DNA of 33,416 bases, taken from NCBI GenBank assembly GCA_902587565.1, contig CACILT010000010.1, forward strand, positions 1-33,416, written 5' to 3'. Below the pieces are notes generated by a model that was given only the letters and a program-made list of their open reading frames with translations, ran no database searches and was not told the origin of the DNA. The DNA comes from an uncultured Alphaproteobacteria bacterium. GTDB taxonomy: Bacteria; Pseudomonadota; Alphaproteobacteria; HIMB59; GCA-002718135. Each line of letters begins with the position of its first letter. The first letter of the stretch is position 1. This document shows, in pieces, positions 1 to 8,579 of the stretch. Made by a program: the position numbers and the translations under genes.

Positions 1-654
1 TTTATATATGTAGTATTGTCTAAAAGTATTAATAAAATGATCGTCACCTCTAATAATGTAATTAATTCCTAAATCATGATCATCAACTACTACGGATAGC
101 ATATAAGTGGGTGATTGATCTTTTCTTAGTAAAATGAAATCATCTAACTCTAAATTTGCTACTGTAACGTCTCCTTGAATTGTATCTTTAATTTTTAAAT
201 TACCTTCATCTGGCACATCTAATCTAACTACAAAACCTTCATCTCTACTTTGAATATTATTATCATTTTTACATTCAGTACATATTTTTTTAGAATAATT
301 TTTATTTTCTTTAATTAATTTTCTTTGGTGAGCTATTTTTTCTTCAGAACATACACATTTAAAAGCTTGCTTTTTTTGAAGTAATTCTCTAGCGATTTTC
401 TGATGCCTTGATAATCTTTTAGACTGAACTTGAATGTCCTCATCCCAATTAAACCCAAGCCATTTTAAAGAATTAGTTATGTTATCTGTGAATTCTTGTT
501 TTGATCTTTCATGATCTGTATCTTCAATTCTCAAGTAGAATTTAGATGATGCTGATTTCTTACTTACAATATAATTAATTAGAGCTGTTCTAGCACCTCC
601 AAGATGAAGATTACCAGTAGGAGAGGGTGCAAATCGTGTTTTTAATATATTCAT
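1..654 (-). CDS. gltX: Glutamate--tRNA ligase, N-terminal 218 codons (3' end beyond window)
   Basis: This is the N-terminal part of a class I glutamyl-tRNA synthetase, which charges tRNA-Glu in the cytoplasm. The gene starts with ATG at 654 and runs off the left window edge with no stop. The visible protein has the opening FAPSPTGNLHLGGARTAL, where HLGG (residues 17-20) is the HIGH-type ATP-binding motif, then RIEDTD (42-47). A CxC...CxxC zinc set follows (C100, C102, C125, C128) in the acceptor-binding insertion. The KMSKS loop lies outside the window. In many alphaproteobacteria gltX follows lexA after a comEC gene; here only about 20 bases separate the lexA stop from the gltX start. The family call is secure; gltX rather than a paralogous gltX2/gluQ-like copy cannot be fully settled from a fragment. 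Confidence 0.95.
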   Translation of the reverse strand, partial: MNILKTRFAPSPTGNLHLGGARTALINYIVSKKSASSKFYLRIEDTDHERSKQEFTDNITNSLKWLGFNWDEDIQVQSKRLSRHQKIARELLQKKQAFKCVCSEEKIAHQRKLIKENKNYSKKICTECKNDNNIQSRDEGFVVRLDVPDEGNLKIKDTIQGDVTVANLELDDFILLRKDQSPTYMLSVVVDDHDLGINYIIRGDDHFINTFRQYYIYK

Positions 655-674
655 CTTAAAATTAAGATAAACTA

Positions 675-1301
675 TTAATTATATTTTCTTATAATACCAG
701 ATAAAGTCCCTTGGACTTGGATTTCACCTGCTTCATATTCCTTTGTCTGAAAACTTTGATTAGCAGGAATTAACAAGACCTTGTCTCGATCAAATTTAAT
801 AGTTTTTAGAGTAACCTCGTTATCTTGTGTAATAACAGCTGCAATCTTTCCATTTTCAACATTATTTGTCTTTTTTATCACAGCAATATCACCGTCAAAT
901 ATTCCTTTATCTATCATAGATAGACCTTTTACTTTTAATCCAAAATATTTAGCATTTGGTGATGTCATCGAAGAGGGTACAGAAACAAATTCATCAGCAT
1001 TTTCAATAGCTTCTATTGCTTCACCTGCAGCTATTGCACCAATTAGCGGGATATTAATGCTATTTGATAAAGAATTTTCATCAGCAATATTATCTTTATT
1101 AATAATTTCCATTGCTCTTGCTTTGTGTTTTAATCTTTTAATAAAACCTCTTTCTTCTAGACTAGTAATTAATCTATGAATGCCTGACTTTGATTTTAGA
1201 TTAACTGCACTTTTCATTTCCTCAAAAGATGGGGAGATTTCATTACTTGAAATATAATTTTTTAAATAATCGTAAAGTTCTTTTTGTTTTTTTGTAAGCA
1301 T
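675..1301 (-). CDS. lexA: LexA SOS repressor / self-cleaving protease
   Basis: LexA represses DNA-damage genes and cleaves itself when RecA filaments form on single-stranded DNA. The 208-residue protein has the normal family length. An N-terminal winged helix-turn-helix (about 1-65) is followed by the self-cleavage site IAAGEAI, with the scissile bond at A92-G93. The S24-type catalytic domain has Ser128 in GLSMI and Lys166 in VTLK, the expected serine/lysine dyad. The ATG at 1301 is preceded by an alphaproteobacterial SOS box overlapping the probable promoter, so the gene should be autoregulated. It is separated from moaC by 69 bases, so it is probably its own transcription unit, perhaps continuing into gltX. 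Confidence 0.97.
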   Translation of the reverse strand: MLTKKQKELYDYLKNYISSNEISPSFEEMKSAVNLKSKSGIHRLITSLEERGFIKRLKHKARAMEIINKDNIADENSLSNSINIPLIGAIAAGEAIEAIENADEFVSVPSSMTSPNAKYFGLKVKGLSMIDKGIFDGDIAVIKKTNNVENGKIAAVITQDNEVTLKTIKFDRDKVLLIPANQSFQTKEYEAGEIQVQGTLSGIIRKYN

Positions 1302-1306
1302 TAGCT

Positions 1307-1321
1307 GTTCTATATATGTTC
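1307..1321. promoter_or_regulatory. LexA (SOS) box upstream of lexA
   Basis: The plus strand reads GTTC, seven bases (TATATAT), GTTC. This is an exact match to the direct-repeat GTTC-N7-GTTC operator known for alphaproteobacterial LexA, unlike the palindromic CTGT-N8-ACAG box of E. coli. It ends five bases before the lexA start codon. It overlaps the AT-rich stretch most likely to be the -10 region: on the minus strand TTGTTT (1337 to 1332) is followed after 15-17 bases by TATATA or TATAGA. A bound LexA would therefore block its own promoter. The operator is directly visible; autoregulation is inferred from the family. Confidence 0.85.
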
Positions 1322-1370
1322 TTTAAGATCAAAACAAGAACAAATATAAATATTTATATTTTTCAGTTAT

Positions 1371-1826
1371 TTAAATATTAGATTTACCCCCTGTTTTCGA
1401 AACAAGGTGTATATTTTGAATTATAATTTTTTTATTTAAGTACTTACACATGTCATAAATTGTCAGACAGGTAATTGAAACGGCAATTAATGCCTCCATT
1501 TCCACACCAGTATTTGCATTTGTTTTTACTGTACTTTTGACAATAAAACTAAATTTTTTATTATTTTTTATAATCTCAATATTTATGTGATTGATTGGAA
1601 TATTATGACAAAGCGGTATCAATCTAGAAGTTTCTTTTGCCCCCATAATACCACCAATTATTGCAGTTTTTTCTAGGTTCCCTTTTTTTGTCTCAAATGA
1701 TTTTATTTTTTTATATGTTTCTTTATCAAATTTAATTTCACCAGAGGCAACTGCCACTCTATCTGTGACATCTTTATTTGATACGTCAATTATATAAGGA
1801 TTTCCTTTTTTATTAATATGACTCAT
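1371..1826 (-). CDS. moaC: Cyclic pyranopterin monophosphate synthase MoaC
   Basis: MoaC converts the MoaA product into cyclic pyranopterin monophosphate, an early step of molybdenum cofactor synthesis. The 151-residue protein carries the family signatures PLCH (71-74), NTGVEMEAL (from 105), TIYDMCK (122-128) with Asp125 and Lys128 matching the catalytic pair, and KTGGKS near the C terminus. It overlaps the end of trpC by 14 bases, so it is very probably translated from the trp message. In many alphaproteobacteria moaC lies between trpC and moeA; moeA is absent here and lexA follows directly. Confidence 0.97.
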   Translation of the reverse strand: MSHINKKGNPYIIDVSNKDVTDRVAVASGEIKFDKETYKKIKSFETKKGNLEKTAIIGGIMGAKETSRLIPLCHNIPINHINIEIIKNNKKFSFIVKSTVKTNANTGVEMEALIAVSITCLTIYDMCKYLNKKIIIQNIHLVSKTGGKSNI

Positions 1827-2613
1827 CTAAAAGCAATTCTCCAATTTTCTTTTCTTTATCTTTAGATTTTAACAAACTCTCTCCAATTAAAAAATTATAT
1901 ATTCCTGTCGAATTAAATTTTTTTATATCATCAGAAGTTTTAATTCCACTCTCTGCAATTAAAATATAATCATTAGTTAAATTTTTATTCAAATTTATTG
2001 AGTTATTTAAATTGATTTCAAGACTTTTAAGATTTCTATTATTAATTCCAATCACAGGGTAGTCTAATTTGATTGCTCTTTTTAGTTCATCTTCATCATG
2101 AACCTCTATAATACAATCTAATTTTAATTCATTTGCATAATTTATAAATTCTATTGCTTGAGCGTCTGATAGTATTGATAAAATTAATAATATACAATCA
2201 GCTTGATAAATCTTACTTTCTAAAATTTGATATTTATCAATAATAAAATCTTTTCTTAAAATAGGTAAATTTGTTTTCTTTTTTACCAGAGATAAATGAT
2301 CAATATTTCCTAAAAAATATTTACTTTCTGTTAAAATCGATAACGCTCCAATACCAGATCTTTCATATAAAATAGCAATGTCTTCTGGTTTATATTCTGA
2401 AATTATTTCACCCGCACTTGGACTTTGTTTTTTTACTTCTCCAATTATTAAATTTTTTTTATTTTTTTGAGCTGAAATTAATTGATCTTTAAATTCACGT
2501 TTCTCTAATTTTGAGGAAATTAATTTTTCTAATGTTTTAAAAGAACATCTTTTTTTTGTTTCTTCTAATTCTTTAGATTTATCTTCACAAATTTTTTGAA
2601 GTATATTACTCAT
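1813..2613 (-). CDS. trpC: Indole-3-glycerol phosphate synthase
   Basis: TrpC closes the ring of carboxyphenylamino-deoxyribulose phosphate to make indole-3-glycerol phosphate in tryptophan synthesis. The 266-residue single-domain TIM barrel has EVKKQSPS (59-66; Glu59 and Lys61), SILTE (92-96), LRKDF with Lys121, IEVHDEDEL, GINNRNL and AESGI, all in the normal order. There is no fused TrpF domain, unlike the E. coli enzyme. Its start overlaps the trpD stop in ATGAGTAA and its end overlaps moaC, so it sits inside one polycistronic message. trpF, trpA and trpB are not in the window. Confidence 0.98.
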   Translation of the reverse strand: MSNILQKICEDKSKELEETKKRCSFKTLEKLISSKLEKREFKDQLISAQKNKKNLIIGEVKKQSPSAGEIISEYKPEDIAILYERSGIGALSILTESKYFLGNIDHLSLVKKKTNLPILRKDFIIDKYQILESKIYQADCILLILSILSDAQAIEFINYANELKLDCIIEVHDEDELKRAIKLDYPVIGINNRNLKSLEINLNNSINLNKNLTNDYILIAESGIKTSDDIKKFNSTGIYNFLIGESLLKSKDKEKKIGELLLDESY

Positions 2614-3607
2614 TAATTAATGAGTTTACAAAATTTTTTGTAATTCCTTCCTCAATTGTTTTTTTTGCTAATTCAAAACTATCTTTTAGATTATTTCTTA
2701 AATTGGATAAATATATTGCCGCTCCTGCATTTATTTCTACAATCATTTGAAATTCTCTGTAATCGCCGTTAATCATTTTATTAAAGCAATTTGCATTATA
2801 TTCTGGATCTCCGCCTTTTATATCTTCTAATTTAATTAAATCATAACCATAGTCTCTTGGATCAAAACTATATTCCAGAACTTTATTATCTTTCAATTCA
2901 TTAATTAAAGTATTGTCTGATAAACTTATTTCATCTAAACCATCCAATCCGTGAACAACCATAGCTTTTTCAGAGCCTAATTCTTTTAAACAATTGCAAT
3001 GCATAGAAACTAAATTTTTTGAATAGACTCCTAAAAGCTGTTTACCTGCTTTAGCAGGATTAGTAAGTGGGCCTAATAAATTAAAAATTGTGCGAGTAGC
3101 CAAATTCTTACGAACGTTAATTACATTTTTCATGGCAGAATGATGATTTTGAGCAAATAAAAAGCAAAAATTTTTATTGGATAATGAGTTTTCTAAATCT
3201 TTTACATTATTTGTAATTTTATAACCTATTTTTTCTAGCATATCTGCAGAGCCTGATTTTGAACTAACGGAACGATTGCCATGTTTTGCTATAGTAACGC
3301 CAGCACTTGCAGCAACTATTGCTGCACTTGTTGATATATTTAATGTGTCTTTCATATCTCCACCTGTACCACAAGTATCAATTGTATTTTGCGGAGAATT
3401 TATTTTTAAAGATTTTTCTCTCATTACTTTAGCTGCACCAATAATTTCTTCTTTTGTTTCACCTTTTAACTTTAAACCAATTAGTATTGATGTAATTTTA
3501 ATATCATCTAATTCTCCACTCATAATTTTATTGAATATATACATACTCTCTTCAATATTCAGATTTTGTTGTTCGAGAATTTTATTTAGTATTAAAGTTT
3601 GATCCAT
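2606..3607 (-). CDS. trpD: Anthranilate phosphoribosyltransferase
   Basis: TrpD transfers phosphoribose from PRPP to anthranilate, the second committed step to tryptophan. The 333-residue protein has the normal length for a stand-alone enzyme. It shows the glycine-rich PRPP loop DTCGTGGD (77-84), the following DTLNIST, KHGNRSVSSKSGSAD, and FAQNHHSAMK in the anthranilate channel, then FNLLGPLTNPA. Its ATG shares one base with the trpG stop (TAATG), so the two are probably translationally coupled. Confidence 0.98.
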   Translation of the reverse strand: MDQTLILNKILEQQNLNIEESMYIFNKIMSGELDDIKITSILIGLKLKGETKEEIIGAAKVMREKSLKINSPQNTIDTCGTGGDMKDTLNISTSAAIVAASAGVTIAKHGNRSVSSKSGSADMLEKIGYKITNNVKDLENSLSNKNFCFLFAQNHHSAMKNVINVRKNLATRTIFNLLGPLTNPAKAGKQLLGVYSKNLVSMHCNCLKELGSEKAMVVHGLDGLDEISLSDNTLINELKDNKVLEYSFDPRDYGYDLIKLEDIKGGDPEYNANCFNKMINGDYREFQMIVEINAGAAIYLSNLRNNLKDSFELAKKTIEEGITKNFVNSLINE

Positions 3608-4176
3608 TATTTTGTTAAGTTTAAAAAGTTTTTTAAAATAATTTTACCCATATCAGTACCTATACTTTCTGGATGAAATTGTAGTCCAAATATTGGTAAT
3701 TTTTTATGTGCAATACCCATTATAATCTTATTATTTGTTTCAGCAGTAATTAAAAAATCTTTAGGCATAGTTCTTTTATCAATTATAAGAGAGTGATATC
3801 TAGTTGCTTTAAATTTTCTTTCTACATTTTTAAATATAGAGTGTCCAAAGTGATTAATTGTATCAACTTTTCCGTGCATGATTTCTTTGCATTTAATAAT
3901 TTTACCTCCAAAAGCTTGACCAATAGTTTGATGTCCTAAACAAATGCCAAGTATAGGAAATTGTTTTGATAATTCTGCAACGATATTAAGGCTTATCCCA
4001 GCTTCATTTGGTGTGCACGGACCTGGTGAAATAACTATTGATTTAGGTTTTAAATTACGAATTTTATTTATCGAAATTTTGTCATTTCTAAAAACAACAA
4101 CCTTCTGATTTAAATCCAATAAGTAGTGTTTTACATTGTAAGTAAAACTATCATAATTATCTATCAGTAATATCAT
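3607..4176 (-). CDS. trpG: Anthranilate synthase glutamine amidotransferase subunit
   Basis: TrpG is the class I glutaminase subunit that supplies ammonia to TrpE. The 189-residue protein has DNYDSFTYN at the N terminus, SPGPCTP, the nucleophile elbow GICLGHQ with Cys79, and FHPES with His168 and Glu170 completing the triad. It is a stand-alone amidotransferase, not fused to TrpD or TrpE. A protein of this type can also serve PabB in folate synthesis, and that second role is possible here. Its start overlaps the trpE stop as ATGA. Confidence 0.96.
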   Translation of the reverse strand: MILLIDNYDSFTYNVKHYLLDLNQKVVVFRNDKISINKIRNLKPKSIVISPGPCTPNEAGISLNIVAELSKQFPILGICLGHQTIGQAFGGKIIKCKEIMHGKVDTINHFGHSIFKNVERKFKATRYHSLIIDKRTMPKDFLITAETNNKIIMGIAHKKLPIFGLQFHPESIGTDMGKIILKNFLNLTK

Positions 4177-5651
4177 ATATCGAATTTGTATGAATCCTCT
4201 GCAGCTGCCATTAAAGCATTAGCTTTATTCAAAATTTCTTGATGTTCATTTTTTGGGACCGAGTCATAAACTATTCCAGCACCAGCCTGAATGTATAATT
4301 TATTATCTTTTACAAGCCCAGTCCTCAAACTAATACAAGTATCCATGTCTCCATTAGAATCAAAATAACCCATACAACCAGCATAAAAACTTCTATTTAA
4401 ATTTTCAAGTTCCTCTATGATTTCCATCGCTCTTATTTTTGGCGCACCAGAAACTGTACCTGCTGGAAATCCCGCCATTAAAGCGTCTAGTGCATCTAAA
4501 TTATTATCTATTTTTCCCTCAACGTTTGAAACAATATGCATTACATGAGAGTAGTATTCTATAATCATCTTTTCAGTAACATTCACTGTTCCTTTTTTTG
4601 CAACTCTACCAACATCGTTCCTTCCTAAATCTAAAAGCATTAAGTGTTCTGCAAGTTCTTTCTTATCATTCATTAAGTCATTAGATAAATAAAGGTCTTC
4701 AGAGGCATTCTTCCCCCTTTTTCTTGTTCCAGCAATTGGTCTTATCGTAACTTTTTTGTTTCTTAATTGAACCATTAATTCTGGACTAGATGCAACAAGG
4801 CCAATTTTATCGAAGTTAAGATTTACAAGATAAGGAGATGGATTTAGTCGTCTTAACGATCTATAAAGATTTACTGCCTTTAAATTATATTTTGTTTCAA
4901 ATCTTTGTGAAGGCACAACTTGGAAGATGTCTCCATTTTTAATATATTCTTTTGCTTTATTTACAATTTTATAAAATTGTTCTTTCTTGAAATTTGATTT
5001 AAATTTTAATTTAGATTTTTTATTTTTCTTTTGCGCAGGTTTTAAAATACTTTTTTCTAACTTTTTAATTGTTTTATCAATAAGTAATTTATTTTTTTTA
5101 TAGGCATTTTCTGCTGAGATTTTTTTACTTGGATACGTAACTGTCATAAGGGAAATAATATCTTTAATATTATCAAAAACTGCGACAATTTTTGGTCTGA
5201 TTAAAATTGCATCAGGTATTTTTATATTGTCCTTATTACTTAGTTTAATTTTTTCAATATATTGAATCATTGGATATCCTAGATATCCAACTAGTGTTGG
5301 AAAAGGGACGTCAATTTCATTATTTTTAAATTTTGAAATTTTTACAAGTTCTTTAAGACTATGAATTGGCTTTTGATGTAGTTTGTAATCAAAATTATGA
5401 TCTAAATATTTAATTTTTGCCTTACCTTTTTCAACTGTCCATATTAAATCTGGATCACAACCAAGTAATGAGTAACGTCCTCTTTTACTTCCACCTTCTA
5501 CTGACTCTAATAAAAAGGAATATTTTTCCGATTTACTAATTTTTAATAATGATGAAAATGGTGTTTCAATATCAGCAATAAGATTTTTTTTTAATATCTG
5601 AGGTAAGCCTTTGTTATATTGACTTATAAAATTTTTTTTTTCTAGACTCAT
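4173..5651 (-). CDS. trpE: Anthranilate synthase component I
   Basis: TrpE turns chorismate and ammonia into anthranilate. The 492-residue protein has LLES at 47-50, the N-terminal element linked to tryptophan feedback inhibition. The chorismate-binding core shows RPIAGTRKRG, DLGRNDVGRV, FPAGTVSGAPKIRAMEII and QAGAGIVYDS. These favour TrpE over PabB, as does its place directly before trpG, trpD and trpC. The ATG at 5651 overlaps the ppiD stop (ATGA). There is therefore no room for a trp leader peptide or attenuator directly before trpE, so control probably acts at the enzyme or at a promoter upstream of ppiD. Confidence 0.97.
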   Translation of the reverse strand: MSLEKKNFISQYNKGLPQILKKNLIADIETPFSSLLKISKSEKYSFLLESVEGGSKRGRYSLLGCDPDLIWTVEKGKAKIKYLDHNFDYKLHQKPIHSLKELVKISKFKNNEIDVPFPTLVGYLGYPMIQYIEKIKLSNKDNIKIPDAILIRPKIVAVFDNIKDIISLMTVTYPSKKISAENAYKKNKLLIDKTIKKLEKSILKPAQKKNKKSKLKFKSNFKKEQFYKIVNKAKEYIKNGDIFQVVPSQRFETKYNLKAVNLYRSLRRLNPSPYLVNLNFDKIGLVASSPELMVQLRNKKVTIRPIAGTRKRGKNASEDLYLSNDLMNDKKELAEHLMLLDLGRNDVGRVAKKGTVNVTEKMIIEYYSHVMHIVSNVEGKIDNNLDALDALMAGFPAGTVSGAPKIRAMEIIEELENLNRSFYAGCMGYFDSNGDMDTCISLRTGLVKDNKLYIQAGAGIVYDSVPKNEHQEILNKANALMAAAEDSYKFDI

Positions 5652-7468
5652 TTATACTGAGATAAAAGACCATTTATCAGTTCGTCATTGAACGAAATTT
5701 CTTTTGTCTTAATAATCTCACTACCAAATGCTGTTTTCAAATCACCTATTAAATTAATATTTGAAGTATTTTCACCTTCTTCAGGCATCTTTATACTTTT
5801 AATATTAGCAAAATAAATAGCATTTTCATCTGATCCAAAAGCTACTTTATCAATATCAGTTTCAAAAATCTTTTGTTTAAAAGATATTGGTAATTCATCA
5901 TTAGTCTTTAAAGATAAATTTAAATATTCCGGGTTAGTTGCATAAAATTTACTTATATTTGTGAACATCTCTTTATTATTTTCAAAAATATTTTCTGCTT
6001 GTTCGATTTTTTTTGTAAATATAAAATCATTTAAAACACTGTCAAAAATATTATCAATACTCTCTATTTTTGATGGATAAATGTCATCAATATTTACAAT
6101 GAAAGAAGTATCATTATCAATGTCTATTAAATCACTAACAAAATCTTTATTTTGTGTAAAAGAAAATGAAATAACGTTATTTAAAGTAGGGTCATCTTCG
6201 ATAGCATTGTTTATAATTTTTTTCTTATTAATTAACTTAAGGTTATTTTGATCTGCTATTTCAGTAATTGAAAACCCATCAAGTATTTGTTGGTCAAGGC
6301 TTGATTTTAATTCATTGAAGTAGTTATCAACTTCAAAATTAGTTAATGTATTATTTATTTCATTCTTAACTTCATCAAATTTTAATTGTTTTTCTGGGAA
6401 AATTTCATCTAAAATAATTATATGATATGCCAAGGTAGTTTGGACTACATCTGACATATTTCCTTCGGATAATTCAAATATCGCATTTGCAAGTTCTCCC
6501 AAAACTTTATTTCTATCAAGATTTTTAAATTCATTAAAAATAATATTATTTTCTTCTGCATATTGAATAATTTCTTCATTAGAATTTCCAGAAACAGTTG
6601 ATCGAAACTCATCTGCTTCTTCTTTAGATTTAAAATTAAATTGTCTAAAGCTTCTTTCTTCTAGATTAATAAATAAATTTTTATTGTTATTATAATATTC
6701 ATTGAGATTATTTTCTGAGGGTGAGAAGTTGCCTCTAAAATCATTCTTACTTATCAGTATATATGAAATATCTCTTTCTTCTTTTGTAAAATATAGGTCA
6801 GAATTATTATTAAAATAATCTAATAGTTCATTATTATCTTTTGTTATTTGATCTTTATTATAGTTCTCAAGGCTAATTTCGCTATAAGGTATATTAAGCA
6901 AATCTATTTCTCTACTTTGATTGTCATATTTGTTAAAATTTATTTGTAATTGTGATGGATAATCTTTCTGAAAGAACAGTTGATCGAACACAATTGATCT
7001 AGTTTCAAAATTTATCAAATCTACTAAATCTTCAATTTTTAAACCTTGTCTCCTTAAGAATGTATTCAACATATCATCATCTAATTTATTATTAACATAA
7101 AGTTCTGGAAAATTTCTTTTTGTCTCCTTTGCAATTGTAGTATCATCTAAAATAAAATTTATTTTATCAAACTCATTTTCAAAAATTGCATTATTCACTA
7201 AATTTTGAAGTGCGATTTGATGAACTTGGAAGTTTCTGATTTGATCACCAGTTAATTGACTTCCAATCATTTGGGAAAATTGATTAATGTTCATATCCAT
7301 TGAACGCATAAATTTTGTAGTTGAAATAGGTGTGCCTGAAATGTCAGCTACGAAATTATCAGAATTAAATAAATTTGAATACCTTCCTTCCCCCCTGAAG
7401 AAAAATAAGCTAGCTCCAAAAAGAATAGCCAAAACTATACCAATCCAAGAATTTCTAAATGATCTCAT
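5648..7468 (-). CDS. PpiD/SurA-like membrane-anchored peptidyl-prolyl isomerase
   Basis: This is a 606-residue periplasmic folding factor of the PpiD type, anchored in the inner membrane. Residues 9-25 form one hydrophobic segment after a short basic start (MRSFRNSW), giving an N-in signal anchor. The next about 200 residues match the SurA/PpiD N-terminal chaperone fold. A parvulin-like domain follows (roughly 225-370), recognised by the ending FELSEGNMSDVVQTTLAYHIIIL. The central part of that domain lacks a clear GGDLG-type motif, so isomerase activity may be weak or absent and chaperone function dominant. A PpiD gene directly before trpE is usual in alphaproteobacteria. It is divergent from tpiA and starts the minus-strand trp cluster. 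Confidence 0.88.
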   Translation of the reverse strand: MRSFRNSWIGIVLAILFGASLFFFRGEGRYSNLFNSDNFVADISGTPISTTKFMRSMDMNINQFSQMIGSQLTGDQIRNFQVHQIALQNLVNNAIFENEFDKINFILDDTTIAKETKRNFPELYVNNKLDDDMLNTFLRRQGLKIEDLVDLINFETRSIVFDQLFFQKDYPSQLQINFNKYDNQSREIDLLNIPYSEISLENYNKDQITKDNNELLDYFNNNSDLYFTKEERDISYILISKNDFRGNFSPSENNLNEYYNNNKNLFINLEERSFRQFNFKSKEEADEFRSTVSGNSNEEIIQYAEENNIIFNEFKNLDRNKVLGELANAIFELSEGNMSDVVQTTLAYHIIILDEIFPEKQLKFDEVKNEINNTLTNFEVDNYFNELKSSLDQQILDGFSITEIADQNNLKLINKKKIINNAIEDDPTLNNVISFSFTQNKDFVSDLIDIDNDTSFIVNIDDIYPSKIESIDNIFDSVLNDFIFTKKIEQAENIFENNKEMFTNISKFYATNPEYLNLSLKTNDELPISFKQKIFETDIDKVAFGSDENAIYFANIKSIKMPEEGENTSNINLIGDLKTAFGSEIIKTKEISFNDELINGLLSQYK

Positions 7469-7517
7469 AAAATTTCTATTGCTTCTATAATATTAGTTTC
7501 TATAAATAAAAGTAATT
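7469..7517. promoter_or_regulatory. Divergent promoter region between ppiD and tpiA
   Basis: This 49-base gap must serve both divergent clusters. For tpiA (plus strand) TTGCTT at 7479-7484 is followed after 16 bases by TATAAA at 7501-7506. For ppiD (minus strand) TTACTT at 7515-7510 is followed after 17 bases by TATTAT at 7492-7487. Either promoter would start transcription roughly 5-12 bases before its start codon. The boxes are only partial matches in AT-rich DNA, so the exact positions are tentative; that the gap holds promoters for both directions is much safer. Confidence 0.4.
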
Positions 7518-8237
7518 ATGGTAAATCTTGATAAATATTCCTCAATTTTTATAGCAAATTGGAAATTAAATGGAAATTCCTCATTTTTAAAAGATTATTA
7601 TGAAAAATTAAAAGTTAATTCTAATAATTGTACTATTATCTGCTCATCTTCAATTTACTTAAAATCACTCAAAGGAAATAATGAAAACTTATTTTGTGGT
7701 GCACAAGATGTCTCCTTTTACAAGAAAGGCGCATACACAGGAGAATTATCTGCTTCAATGCTAAAAGATAATAATATAGATTTTTGTTTAGTGGGGCATT
7801 CTGAAAGAAGACAATATTTTGCTGAAACGAATAATATTGTAAATATTAAAACCACAAATCTTATTGAAGAAAATATTATCCCAGTCATATGTATAGGTGA
7901 AACATTAGAGCAAAAAGAAAACAAATTAACGGAAGAAGTGTTATCTACACAGATAAAAGATAGTATCCCCAATACAGCAAATCATCAAAATGTATTAATT
8001 GCTTATGAGCCAGTTTGGGCAATAGGCACTGGATTAACCCCAACCTTAAGTGAAATAAATCAAGTTCATGAATTAATAAAAAATTTTGATCAAAAATATA
8101 TCAACTTTAAAGTGCTTTATGGAGGTTCTGTTAAGTCTTCAAATTCAAAAGAAATTAATGAATTACGTTATGTGGATGGCTGCTTAATTGGAGGGGCATC
8201 ATTAAAAGTTGATGAATTCAATACAATTATTTCTTGA
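7518..8237 (+). CDS. tpiA: Triosephosphate isomerase
   Basis: TpiA interconverts dihydroxyacetone phosphate and glyceraldehyde 3-phosphate. The 239-residue TIM barrel is slightly shorter than the usual about 250. It keeps ANWKLNG with Asn14 and Lys16, GAYTGE, VGHSERR with the electrophilic His94, CIGE, AYEPVWAIGTG with catalytic base Glu164, the phosphate-binding YGGSV and DGCLIGGASL. It is the first plus-strand gene after the divergent promoter, and secG follows after 32 bases. Confidence 0.98.
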   Translation: MVNLDKYSSIFIANWKLNGNSSFLKDYYEKLKVNSNNCTIICSSSIYLKSLKGNNENLFCGAQDVSFYKKGAYTGELSASMLKDNNIDFCLVGHSERRQYFAETNNIVNIKTTNLIEENIIPVICIGETLEQKENKLTEEVLSTQIKDSIPNTANHQNVLIAYEPVWAIGTGLTPTLSEINQVHELIKNFDQKYINFKVLYGGSVKSSNSKEINELRYVDGCLIGGASLKVDEFNTIIS

Positions 8238-8269
8238 TAAATAAAATCAATTTAATATAAAGCGCAATT

Positions 8270-8575
8270 ATGACAACTTTAGTAATAATTCAGCTAATAC
8301 TTGCAATCGCGTTGGTTATATTAGTTTTATTACAAGGATCTGATAACGATAGTTTAGGACTTGGTGGTGGAACTTCAACTGGATTGATGTCAGCAAGAGG
8401 TACTGCAAACCTACTTTCTAGACTAACTGCAATAACTGCTGGTTTATTTATGGTAATGAGTATCGTTCTTACAATTACCGCCTCCGTTGGTTCAGATCGT
8501 AATGTTTTAGAGTCACTTCCTTCGATTAATACTGAAGAAACTACTGAAGAACCGTCTATACCAGAAAATAATTAA
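8270..8575 (+). CDS. secG: Preprotein translocase subunit SecG
   Basis: SecG is the small accessory membrane subunit of the SecYEG channel. The 101-residue protein has two hydrophobic segments (about 4-22 and 52-72). They flank the conserved cytoplasmic loop LLQGSDNDSLGLGGG, where family members typically have VLLQ followed by a glycine-rich stretch. The C-terminal tail is short and acidic (TEETTEEP). The tpiA-secG-pyrG order is a standard alphaproteobacterial arrangement and supports the call. Confidence 0.94.
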   Translation: MTTLVIIQLILAIALVILVLLQGSDNDSLGLGGGTSTGLMSARGTANLLSRLTAITAGLFMVMSIVLTITASVGSDRNVLESLPSINTEETTEEPSIPENN

Positions 8576-8579
8576 TAAT

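Noticed and set aside
781-1179. Open frame antisense to lexA
   Set aside because: It has no recognisable domain, and lexA on the other strand has complete motifs. It is a shadow frame, as are the other antisense frames inside trpD, tpiA, eno, pdhA, pdhB, pdhC, lipA, ntrY, trkA and topA.
1338-1341. A further GAAC upstream of lexA as part of the SOS operator
   Set aside because: It is in the opposite orientation to the GTTC direct repeat and does not have the required seven-base spacing.
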